Notes under the pieces: generated by a model | Database searches by the model: none | Told to the model about the DNA's origin: nothing | The model's input: only the letters and a program-made list of their open reading frames with translations | Source: Henriciella sp. | Lineage (GTDB): Bacteria > Pseudomonadota > Alphaproteobacteria > Caulobacterales > Hyphomonadaceae | Assembly (NCBI GenBank): GCA_013214545.1 | Contig: JABSQB010000010.1 | Span: 1 to 64,000 of the forward strand | DNA: 64,000 nt | Direction: 5' to 3' | Shown here: piece by piece, positions 1 to 7,379 of the stretch | How the letters are laid out: each line of letters opens with the position of its first letter | Numbering within the stretch: the first letter of the stretch is position 1 | Made by a program: the position numbers and the translations under genes

Positions 1-348
1 TCCGCGAATAGAGAGGTCTTCGGTGCGCGAGATAAAGTTGCCCGCCGCATTGTTAACGAGGCCGGTCAATGGCCCGTGATTCATCCAGATCTGATCGGTC
101 ATGTCATTGATCGCTTCAGCGACGCGAATATCGCATCCGTGCGCAACCACTTTGCCGCCGTGCGCGCTCATCAGAGCCTCTGCGGTTTCTTCGCAGACTC
201 CGCCGCGGCGGCCGCAGATGTGGACTTCAGCGCCGAGCTTGAGAAAGCCCTCAGCCATTTCCTTGCCGAGACCCGTGCCGCCACCCGTGACCAGAACGCG
301 TTCGCCGTCCATAAGGCCATCGCGAAACATCAATTGAGACATATCCAT
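1..348 (-). CDS. SDR family oxidoreductase, N-terminal part (2,4-dienoyl-CoA reductase-like)
   Basis: This partial gene runs off the left edge of the window, so the ORF track misses it. The 116 codons encode a Rossmann N-terminus with the nucleotide motif TGGGTGLGK and the downstream NNAAGNF motif typical of short-chain dehydrogenases. The GGGTGLG and NNAAGNF forms resemble the 2,4-dienoyl-CoA reductase branch, which would imply fatty-acyl-CoA reduction. The catalytic Tyr-Lys region lies outside the window, so the substrate is inference. The ATG at 348 is preferred over the in-frame ATG at 357 because an AGGCGGG box lies 9 bases upstream of it. Confidence 0.8.
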   Translation of the reverse strand, partial: MDMSQLMFRDGLMDGERVLVTGGGTGLGKEMAEGFLKLGAEVHICGRRGGVCEETAEALMSAHGGKVVAHGCDIRVAEAINDMTDQIWMNHGPLTGLVNNAAGNFISRTEDLSIRG

Positions 349-396
349 TTTATTCATCCCGCCTGTTTGTCTGTGCAGGAGAGAATAGAGCAAAGC

Positions 397-744
397 TTAC
401 TTACGGAAAGGCAAGCTGACCAAACGCCAGAGCAACCAGATCGGCAGCACGAACGTCGCCCCCGCCAAGGCCGGCTTCCAGAAATTGCGAACCGCCCAGC
501 CCGCGAGGCCCGCGAGCGACTCCAAAAAGCGCTGCATGGCGCCCATCATGTTCACATCTGGCGATGCCGGGTCGAACTCGTTGGCCATGACAAAGAAGCC
601 GACAAGCACGCAGAGCAATGCGAGCTTGATCCAGCCCCACCAGCTGATGCCGAGCAGGCGCAGCAGAATATGACGCTTGGCCTTCGGGAGCTTTCCCGTT
701 CGGGCGGCCTCTTCGCCAATCGTCTCCAGCGCCGGATCGGTCAT
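397..744 (-). CDS. Small membrane protein, possibly DUF6460 family
   Basis: The protein has 115 residues. A charged N-terminus of about 35 residues is followed by a transmembrane segment (about 37-53) and a second one near the C-terminus (about 88-108) that ends in a basic tail. The FWKPALAGATFVLPIWLLWR segment recalls the DUF6460 family of alphaproteobacterial membrane proteins, but I assign that from memory and cannot check it. It follows the MscS-type channel gene by 3 bases on the same strand, so the two are almost certainly cotranscribed. Function is unknown; a role at the inner membrane under osmotic stress would be guilt by association only. Confidence 0.7.
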   Translation of the reverse strand: MTDPALETIGEEAARTGKLPKAKRHILLRLLGISWWGWIKLALLCVLVGFFVMANEFDPASPDVNMMGAMQRFLESLAGLAGWAVRNFWKPALAGATFVLPIWLLWRLVSLPFRK

Positions 745-747
745 GAT

Positions 748-1575
748 CTAGGCGACGTTTTTGACGATCTCGACCTGATGCGGATACGGGATCGAGATGC
801 CCTGCTGGTCGAACGCTTCCTTGACCTGTTTGGTCAGATCGAACGTCACGTCCCAATAGTCCGACGAATTGACCCAGTTGCGGGTCGCAATATCGACAGA
901 ACTGTCACCGAGATTGACGACTTTTGCGAACGGTTCAGGGTCGCGCAAAATCCGCTGATCCGCATCGACGATGGATTTGATGATGCCAATCGCCTTATCG
1001 ATATCGTCGCCATAATCGATGCCAAACGTGACATCGACGCGGCGGGTGGAGTAGCCGCTATAATTCTTGATGACGCCGTCAATCGCCTGACTGTTGGGCA
1101 CCATGATCTGGACATTGTCAGGGGTGGCCAGCACCGTCTGGAACAGATTGATGTCTTTCACCGTCCCGGCGGCCCCGGCGGCCTCAACATAATCGCCCAG
1201 CTTGTAAGGGCGGAAAATCATGATCATCACGCCAGACGCGATGTTGCCGAGTGCGCCCTGAAGCGACAGACCAATCGCCAGGGTCAGTGCACCAAGGACG
1301 GCGACGAAGCTCGTCGCTGGAACGCCGAACACCTGTAGGACCGCGATAAAGACGGCGGCGGTGACGGCCCATCGGACCATGGAACCGAAGAAATTGCCGA
1401 GTGTGTCGTCGATATTCTCTTGCTTTAGCGCGATCTTTCGAACCAGTCCGCCAAGCCAGCCTGCAACGCGCAATCCGATGATCAGGACGATCAGCGCGCC
1501 GACGGCCTGGACGGCAAATGCAAGGACGGCGTCGCCATACTCGGCCCACAGAGCCGCAAAATCGATATTGTTCAT
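748..1575 (-). CDS. mscS: Small-conductance mechanosensitive channel (MscS family)
   Basis: The 275-residue protein matches the usual size of E. coli-type MscS (286). It has three predicted membrane segments (about 18-38, 66-84 and 88-120). The third carries the small-residue-rich pore helix (GLSLQGALGNIASG), followed by the conserved FRPYKLGDYV entry into the cytoplasmic beta and alpha/beta domains. MscS channels open on membrane tension and release solutes during hypo-osmotic shock. The gene lies 11 bases after pdeM and 3 bases before the small membrane protein gene, all on the minus strand. The ATG at 1575 follows AAGGGG. Confidence 0.95.
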   Translation of the reverse strand: MNNIDFAALWAEYGDAVLAFAVQAVGALIVLIIGLRVAGWLGGLVRKIALKQENIDDTLGNFFGSMVRWAVTAAVFIAVLQVFGVPATSFVAVLGALTLAIGLSLQGALGNIASGVMIMIFRPYKLGDYVEAAGAAGTVKDINLFQTVLATPDNVQIMVPNSQAIDGVIKNYSGYSTRRVDVTFGIDYGDDIDKAIGIIKSIVDADQRILRDPEPFAKVVNLGDSSVDIATRNWVNSSDYWDVTFDLTKQVKEAFDQQGISIPYPHQVEIVKNVA

Positions 1576-1586
1576 GATCTACCCCT

Positions 1587-2345
1587 TTAGCCTTTAGAAT
1601 TTGAACTCGTATTAAGGCGCCAACGCTCCATTCCGGGGCGGCCCCGGTCCGGGATCAGGCGCTTGTTTGAAACTGGAATGACCGCGCCCCGCGTCATCGC
1701 GAAGACCATCATGCCGCCATCTGGAAAGCACGGCGCATACGCCTCATCCAGCACGTTCAGCCCTCCGGTAAAGGCGCCAAGCGCAGGCATGATCAAGCGC
1801 TCTCCATCCGTCACGAAACACGATCGACGCAAAGTTCGCACGCGGCTCAGCACTTTCGCGCATGGGTGGAGGTGCCCGGCAATTTCGCCGCTTTCCCCGG
1901 TTGGCTCATGGCGGAAGACAATATCCTTGATGCGCAGCACCTTGGCGGCGCGTCCTCCTAATGCTTGCGGCGGATCCGGATCGTGATTGCCTTCGACCCA
2001 AACCCAGTCGGTTGCATTGGTCAAAGCCTTGATCCGCGCCGTGTCCTGCTCGACCAATCGCCACTCGGCGTCGCCGTCATGAAAACTGTCACCGAGAGAG
2101 ATGACACGCTCAGGTGCATAGTCGCGCACCAGGGCCTCAACCACGGCAAGCGTGGCGCTGGTATCATATGGCGGCAGCATCTGTCCTGCGGCGGCGTAAG
2201 AGGAGCCCTTCTCCAGGTGCAGGTCTGAGACCACCAAGGTCCGTTCGCTGCCCCACCACAGCGCGCCCTCTGGCAGAGGGGTCATCAGTTCGCCACGCAC
2301 ATGCAGATGCGTTTCCTGGACCTGTTTTCGGGCAATGGCAGTCAT
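1587..2345 (-). CDS. pdeM: PdeM-like metallophosphoesterase (ligase-associated DNA damage response type)
   Basis: The 252-residue protein has the calcineurin-like phosphoesterase motifs in order: DLHLEKG (about 41-47), GDSFHDGD (about 85-92), GNHD (about 119-122) and GHLHP (about 157-161). These would bind two metal ions. The DLHLEKG form and overall length match PdeM, the phosphoesterase/endonuclease usually found beside an Lhr-like helicase, an exonuclease and an ATP-dependent ligase. None of those partners is adjacent here: a divergent P450 lies upstream and mscS lies downstream. Its role in DNA repair is therefore inferred from family only. Confidence 0.85.
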   Translation of the reverse strand: MTAIARKQVQETHLHVRGELMTPLPEGALWWGSERTLVVSDLHLEKGSSYAAAGQMLPPYDTSATLAVVEALVRDYAPERVISLGDSFHDGDAEWRLVEQDTARIKALTNATDWVWVEGNHDPDPPQALGGRAAKVLRIKDIVFRHEPTGESGEIAGHLHPCAKVLSRVRTLRRSCFVTDGERLIMPALGAFTGGLNVLDEAYAPCFPDGGMMVFAMTRGAVIPVSNKRLIPDRGRPGMERWRLNTSSNSKG

Positions 2346-2507
2346 GCGATTACCCTGACGCGCGCCGCGATCAGGGTCAATTCTGCAAGTTCAGGTTTCC
2401 GTTTGGTCATCCCAAAAATGCCATAGCCAGCCGCGGAATCTGAGTTAGCTTGTGGATAAATCAATCAGTCGATTGCGATTGCCGTCAGTACAAATGGAGC
2501 CAGGCAT
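2346..2507. promoter_or_regulatory. Divergent pdeM/P450 intergenic region with a short inverted repeat
   Basis: This 162-base spacer separates divergent pdeM and the P450 and must contain both promoters. An inverted repeat CAATC-AGTC-GATTG lies at 2462-2475, about 33 bases before the P450 ATG, where a repressor could act. The P450 ribosome binding site (GGAGCCAGG) is clear. I could not place confident -35/-10 boxes. Confidence 0.4.
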
Positions 2508-3887
2508 ATGAAACTGATCAGCGATGACATTCTCGTCGATACCGGGGCGCAAGACCCTGTGCACCCGATGACATATCCGATGATCGAAACAGATTTCACG
2601 CTGTGGAACCCAAATTCCTGGACCCGCGGCCACCCCTATGAGCTGTACACCAAGATGCGCAATGAAGCGCCGGTGATGTGGTCCGGCATGCCGCGCGGCG
2701 GCTCCGGCTTCTGGTCAGTGTCGCGCTATGAAGACATCAAGACCGTGGAGCTCGCTCCGGATGTGTTCTCGTCCCAGCGGGGCGGCATCAATCTCGCGGT
2801 GGCGGACCGAAAGCACTGGCGCCCGGAAATCCTGGTGCGCGCGGCGATGGACAATCTCATCTCCATGGATGAGCCGCAGCATATGCAGATGCGGATCCAG
2901 CAGAAGGATTTCTTCATCCCGGCCTATGTCAAAGAGCTGCGCGAGAAAGTCAGCCGCAAAGTTGAATCGCTGTGCGACGATCTCGAAGAAAAAGGCCCAG
3001 TGGTTGATTTCGTGAAGATCTTCTCCAACCAGCTGCCGCTTTACACCTTGTGCGAAATGCTGGGCGTCGATGAAGCCGACCGGCAGAAGATCGTACACTG
3101 GATGCATTATCTCGAAATGGCGAGCCAGTTCATGGCGAACCCGCTGCGCACCTTCCTGGGCGAGCCGCTATTCCCGCTGCGCTTTAAGAAAGTCGTCGAG
3201 GAGATGTTCGCCTATGGCGCCAGCGTCATGGCAGATCGCCGGGCCAATCCGCGCGAGGACCTGCTGACAGTGATCGCCCATTCAAAACTGGAAGGCGAGC
3301 TGCTGCCGCAGGAATATCTCGACGGCTCCTGGCTGCTGATCATCTTTGCCGGCAATGACACGACGCGAAATTCGCTGTCCGGGACGATCAAGCTGATGAC
3401 CGAGTGGCCGGACCAGCGCGCCATGGTGCTCGACGATCCGTCGTTGATCTCACGCATGGCAGAAGAGTCGCTGCGCATGGTCTCGCCGGTCAAGCATATG
3501 CGCCGCACTGCGCTGGAAGACACAGAGATCAATGGCCAGAAGATCGCCAAGGATGAGAAAGTGGTGATGTGGTATGGCGCCGGTAATCGTGACCCGGAGG
3601 TGTTCGCCAACCCGGACACGTTCGACATGATGCGCGACAATGTCGACAAGCACATCGCGTTTGGCCATGGCGTGCATAAATGCCTCGGCTCGCGCGTCGC
3701 TCAGATGCAGCTGCGGGTCGCCTATGAGCACCTGTTTGATCGCTTCCCGAACATCGAGTTCACAGGCGATATCAAGTATGGTCCGAACGCACTCGTGCAT
3801 GCGATCTCTAAGCTGAAAGTGAACCTGTACGGCAAAGGTAATAGCCGTCCGACCAAGGTTCAGGTGAAGAGCCTGGAGAGCGCTTAA
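2508..3887 (+). CDS. Cytochrome P450
   Basis: The 459-residue soluble bacterial P450 has all signature elements: the I-helix oxygen-activating motif AGNDTT (281-286), the K-helix ESLR (320-323), and the haem loop FGHGVHKCLG with the thiolate ligand at Cys392. It has no membrane anchor. It would hydroxylate a small hydrophobic substrate using electrons from a ferredoxin and reductase, neither of which is encoded in this window. The general look resembles P450s acting on terpenoids, steroids or alkyl chains, but the substrate cannot be read from sequence. The stop codon overlaps that of the convergent PLP-enzyme gene by 4 bases. The ATG follows GGAGCCAGGCAT. Confidence 0.95.
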   Translation: MKLISDDILVDTGAQDPVHPMTYPMIETDFTLWNPNSWTRGHPYELYTKMRNEAPVMWSGMPRGGSGFWSVSRYEDIKTVELAPDVFSSQRGGINLAVADRKHWRPEILVRAAMDNLISMDEPQHMQMRIQQKDFFIPAYVKELREKVSRKVESLCDDLEEKGPVVDFVKIFSNQLPLYTLCEMLGVDEADRQKIVHWMHYLEMASQFMANPLRTFLGEPLFPLRFKKVVEEMFAYGASVMADRRANPREDLLTVIAHSKLEGELLPQEYLDGSWLLIIFAGNDTTRNSLSGTIKLMTEWPDQRAMVLDDPSLISRMAEESLRMVSPVKHMRRTALEDTEINGQKIAKDEKVVMWYGAGNRDPEVFANPDTFDMMRDNVDKHIAFGHGVHKCLGSRVAQMQLRVAYEHLFDRFPNIEFTGDIKYGPNALVHAISKLKVNLYGKGNSRPTKVQVKSLESA

Positions 3888-5164
3888 GCCGAGGCTTCAA
3901 ACACTGGCCAGGTGTCGACGATCGCGCCGCCTTCATAGACCGCGATATCCCCGAATTGCAGGAACACCGCTTCGCTCTGATGCGGGCGGAAGAAGACAAA
4001 TTCGTCCGCCGCAATTTCGAGGTCAGGCCCGCCATTCAGCATTTCCTGATTGGACGACCGCCCAAATGTAGAATTGTAGCTGAGCCCCGGCGGATCGACA
4101 GGATCTGCCAGCCAATGCCCGCCATAAATGAAGACGGTCTTGTTATAGTTCGGATCCCAGGCGCGCTTGGCGCTGTCGGCAAATTCGAGGCCCGGCATAC
4201 GCGTCGTTGGCAGCGATTTGATCACCGGCGTGGCGATAAAGCTGGCTGGCAAATGCGGCTCAAGCAGCTCACTGTCAAAATGCGTCGGCTTGACCAGACA
4301 AGACCCAGCCGAAATCTCGTTCGCAATCTCAGTATCTTCGTAATAGCGATAAGTCGGACTGCCAGCTGCGTTACGCGTCAGGTCCTGTAGCGCATCCGCG
4401 CCGAAGACTTCCGCAGCCTGATCCAGGGCGGCGCGATACTTCTTCCAGGCCCCGTTCAGAGCTTTGTCACGCCAGCCGAGCGTGGTTGGCAGGGCCGGAA
4501 TGTGCGGCTCATAGCCCATAAATCCGGAGAGCTTGAGACGATCATTATCGTGGATGGCCTGCAATGTGGCTTGCAGCTCAGCGCCCGGCTCGAACCCGCC
4601 CCGATGCAAGCCGACATCAAGCTCAATATTAATGTCCAGCGTGCGATCTTCGGCGGCGGCGAGATCGGCATATTGCTTCAGGCGACTACCGCTATCGATC
4701 AACCACTGAACTCTGTCCGCGGCTGGCGCGCTTTGCTCGGTCAGCGCAGCGAAGTAATTGCGCGCGGCCTGAACTGGTAATGGCTTGCCGAGCAGTTGAC
4801 TGGCCTCCGGCATGGCTTCGCTGAGCGCTGTCAGCATGGGCTGATTAAACGTCATAAGACGGTCGGTGTTCGCGCGCTGACGAATATGCTCGATAAGGGA
4901 AAGCGAGGGCAGCGATTTTGCTACGATACGATAGCCCATCCGGTCTGGCAGATGACCGACCAATGTATCAATATTGGCGTTTAAACGCGCCCGATCGATG
5001 ACCAGGGTCGGTGTCGCAATTCCGGCTGCGGTCAGCGCGCTCTGCACGTCCAGAAAATATGGGTCACGTGGCCCGCTTTTATCACCCGGTTTCGACATTA
5101 GCGTGCTCACTCCCACAATTGCGGCCCCGCCCAGAAGCAGGTTTCTTCGACTGACTTTAAGCAT
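3884..5164 (-). CDS. Tat-type PLP enzyme, alanine racemase N-terminal fold with D-serine dehydratase-like C-terminus
   Basis: The 426-residue protein starts with a twin-arginine motif (SRRNLL) and a hydrophobic stretch, so it is probably Tat-exported or Tat-anchored. The fold-type III PLP barrel follows, with the likely PLP lysine in AKSL near residue 84. The C-terminus (FFRPHQSEAVFLQFGD) matches the D-serine dehydratase/D-threonine aldolase-like domain, but with Ser-Glu after the His where zinc-dependent members have Cys. It could be an amino acid aldolase, deaminase or racemase. The ATG at 5164, with GGGGAG upstream, is preferred over the TTG at 5167. It overlaps the end of the FAD oxidase gene by 8 bases, implying translational coupling. 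Confidence 0.85.
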   Translation of the reverse strand: MLKVSRRNLLLGGAAIVGVSTLMSKPGDKSGPRDPYFLDVQSALTAAGIATPTLVIDRARLNANIDTLVGHLPDRMGYRIVAKSLPSLSLIEHIRQRANTDRLMTFNQPMLTALSEAMPEASQLLGKPLPVQAARNYFAALTEQSAPAADRVQWLIDSGSRLKQYADLAAAEDRTLDINIELDVGLHRGGFEPGAELQATLQAIHDNDRLKLSGFMGYEPHIPALPTTLGWRDKALNGAWKKYRAALDQAAEVFGADALQDLTRNAAGSPTYRYYEDTEIANEISAGSCLVKPTHFDSELLEPHLPASFIATPVIKSLPTTRMPGLEFADSAKRAWDPNYNKTVFIYGGHWLADPVDPPGLSYNSTFGRSSNQEMLNGGPDLEIAADEFVFFRPHQSEAVFLQFGDIAVYEGGAIVDTWPVFEASA

Positions 5165-6584
5165 CAAACGACTCCCCGAAAAGCTCCGCCAAATGCGGGT
5201 TCAGGAACTTACCGTCCGGATCCAAGTCGCGGCGCAACTCGGCGAAGCGGCTGAACTCAGGATACAGCATGGCAAAGTCATCATGCTTGAGATTGTGCCA
5301 TTTGCCCCAGTGCGGACGGCCGCCATGGCGCAGGAAGATTGGCTGGAACTCACTAAAGAAATAGTCGAACCGCTCATCCACGGCCGCGTGGATCGCGATC
5401 GACATTCGGGTGCCCCCATTGAACGGACTGAGCCAGGCATCGTCCGGCGCGATGTATCGGATCTCCATCGGGAAGAAGGCGTCTTTGCGCCGGTCCATTT
5501 TCTCGATCACCTGACGCAAGGCTGCGATCCCTTCGTCGCGCGGCAGATGATACTCCATTTCATTGAACTTGATCGGCCGGGTGGTCGCGAGCAATTCCAG
5601 AGAGGCGTCGCTGACATCCTCGATCACGCCGCTTGGCAGCGCCGATTGGGCGATCCGGCGGCGCAGCCATGGCCACCAGCCAAACTGGTCGCGCAGTTGC
5701 TTCAATCCTTCCAGGATCTCATCATCTTCTGAAGGTTGAACGCCTGTGATGTCGCCCTCATGCACGTCATGGCTGAGCGTCGCCGCCATGCCGGTTCCGG
5801 GCAGGTAGAAGACTTCGAAATTGCGATGCGCGGCGGCTCGCGCTTCCAGTTCATCCAGGACTTGCTCGATCGGTTCAGCCCGCACGATCCGGTGCAGATT
5901 GAAGGCAGGGACGGTCTGGACGCTATAGGATGTCATCACCCCAAGCGCACCGAGAGAGACTTTCCCGGCGCTGAACAGGTCCGGATTGGACGCAGCGCTG
6001 ACACCAACAATCTCGCCCGCCGCCGTGACCATGCGAAAGCCGCGAATATAGTCGTGCAGCGCCGTCAGCGTTTCACCCGTACCATGCGTCGCGGTGGAGA
6101 AGGTTCCGGCCAGCGTCTGGTCGACGATATCCGGCAGGTTCAAGAATGCGCGTCCCAATTCGTGCAATTTGCTCGCGGCCTGAAACAGCGTTGTTCCGGC
6201 GCCGAAGGTCGCAATCCCGGTATCGGCGTCATAGTTTTGAAGACCACTCAAATAGCTGACATCAAGAATCGCGCCTTCGCTCGGAACGAGACCTGAAAAA
6301 GAGTGACCAGACCCTCGCGGACGGATGCGGTGCGCGCTGGAGCGAACATATTCGGCGAGTGCTTGTTCTGATTGCGGCGAGGCAAGATCGATAGGCGTCG
6401 CGCGCTGGGCCCCGGCCCAGTTCATCCAGGCTTCTTCCCCGGCAGGCGCGTCCGGATAGTCTGGCGAATAGTCGTCGCGTTCAAACTCACGCATGCCCCA
6501 GGCAACGTGCTGACCAACCGGGATCGCCGTCGCAATCGCGGCGCCTGCCCCAACTTGCAAAAGCCGTCTTCTCGAAACGCCCAT
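5157..6584 (-). CDS. Tat-type FAD-binding oxidase of the gulono-/arabinono-lactone oxidase family
   Basis: The 475-residue protein begins with a Tat signal (SRRRLLQVGAGAAIATA). A VAO-type FAD domain follows, with RPRGSGHSF at about 88-96; His94 is placed for covalent FAD attachment. The C-terminal part carries the HWGKWH motif characteristic of D-arabinono-1,4-lactone oxidase, L-gulonolactone oxidase and alditol oxidase. Such enzymes oxidise sugar lactones or polyols, passing electrons to oxygen or an acceptor; the substrate here is unknown. A strong GGGAGGAGG site precedes the ATG, and a GATAGT-N4-ACTATC inverted repeat lies 20-36 bases upstream. It is the first gene of a two-gene unit with the PLP enzyme. 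Confidence 0.9.
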   Translation of the reverse strand: MGVSRRRLLQVGAGAAIATAIPVGQHVAWGMREFERDDYSPDYPDAPAGEEAWMNWAGAQRATPIDLASPQSEQALAEYVRSSAHRIRPRGSGHSFSGLVPSEGAILDVSYLSGLQNYDADTGIATFGAGTTLFQAASKLHELGRAFLNLPDIVDQTLAGTFSTATHGTGETLTALHDYIRGFRMVTAAGEIVGVSAASNPDLFSAGKVSLGALGVMTSYSVQTVPAFNLHRIVRAEPIEQVLDELEARAAAHRNFEVFYLPGTGMAATLSHDVHEGDITGVQPSEDDEILEGLKQLRDQFGWWPWLRRRIAQSALPSGVIEDVSDASLELLATTRPIKFNEMEYHLPRDEGIAALRQVIEKMDRRKDAFFPMEIRYIAPDDAWLSPFNGGTRMSIAIHAAVDERFDYFFSEFQPIFLRHGGRPHWGKWHNLKHDDFAMLYPEFSRFAELRRDLDPDGKFLNPHLAELFGESFDA

Positions 6585-6604
6585 TGCCTCCTCCCTGATT
6601 AATT

Positions 6605-6620
6605 GATAGTTATCACTATC
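6605..6620. promoter_or_regulatory. Probable TetR-family operator
   Basis: The 16-base sequence GATAGTTATCACTATC is an inverted repeat of perfect 6-base arms separated by 4 bases. It sits in the 86-base divergent spacer between the FAD oxidase (20 bases from its ATG) and tetR. Size and position suit a TetR dimer repressing both genes, but binding is inferred. Confidence 0.7.
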
Positions 6621-6670
6621 GTTTTAGACCTGTCTGTCAAGCACGCGATCAATTCGGAGACTCAAACGCC

Positions 6671-7288
6671 GTGGCCCTCACCACCAACAAACGCGCAACA
6701 CCAAACCAGGACCGCTCACAGCGGACGGTCGAGCGCGTGCTCGAGGCGGCGGCGGCGTTGTTGGAAGAAGTCGGGTTTGAGCGTCTGTCGACCAACATGA
6801 TCTGCAAGCGCGCCGGGCTGACACCGCCGGCCCTGTATCGATATTTCCCGAACAAATATGCGGTGCTGAAAGAACTCGGCGAACGCCTGATGGAGGCGCA
6901 AAACATCCTGCTCGATGACTGGGACCCCGGCGCCGAAAATCTCGTCGAGCAGATTGAGCATTTCCTGCGCGAGACGCTGGATGTGACCCGCCGTTTCAAA
7001 GCTGGCGGCTGGATTATGCGCTCTCTGCACGCCACCCCGGTCCTCACCGATGTCCGTCTCGACTCGCATCGGCGGATGGCGAATATGATGACGGAGAAAA
7101 CCATGGTGCGCTGGCCAGAGCTCGATCGGGCCAAAGTCTTCGCCAATGCCCGGATCGGGGTTGAGATGGGCTATGCGCTGGTCGAAATGCTCTTCGATGA
7201 ACCATCGATCGATGAGGACGCCGCCTTACGCAACACGGCGCAGATGCTTGCCCATCATCAGAGCATGCTTGTGCAGGGGTCTGTATAG
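6671..7288 (+). CDS. TetR/AcrR family transcriptional regulator
   Basis: The 205-residue protein has the N-terminal TetR helix-turn-helix at about 39-60 (STNMICKRAGLTPPALYRYF), followed by an all-helical C-terminal ligand domain of normal length. The start is GTG at 6671, with CGGAG about 12 bases upstream. It is divergent from the FAD oxidase/PLP enzyme unit and faces a clear inverted repeat, so it probably represses that unit and itself. The P450 at 2508, which has a different inverted repeat, may or may not belong to the same regulon. The inducer is unknown. Confidence 0.93.
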   Translation: MALTTNKRATPNQDRSQRTVERVLEAAAALLEEVGFERLSTNMICKRAGLTPPALYRYFPNKYAVLKELGERLMEAQNILLDDWDPGAENLVEQIEHFLRETLDVTRRFKAGGWIMRSLHATPVLTDVRLDSHRRMANMMTEKTMVRWPELDRAKVFANARIGVEMGYALVEMLFDEPSIDEDAALRNTAQMLAHHQSMLVQGSV

Positions 7289-7379
7289 GTTCCGTACGCG
7301 TCTCAGGCACCCTTGCGTAGGTCCTCAGCAGTGGCTTAGGTGGGGATTGACCGGGGACTAAGTGAGGAAAGGGATCGGC

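Noticed and set aside
76-1338. 420-residue plus-strand ORF opposite the MscS and small membrane protein genes
   Set aside because: It is antisense to well-supported genes, has no recognisable domain and shows the Arg/Asp/His-rich composition of shadow frames in high-G+C DNA.
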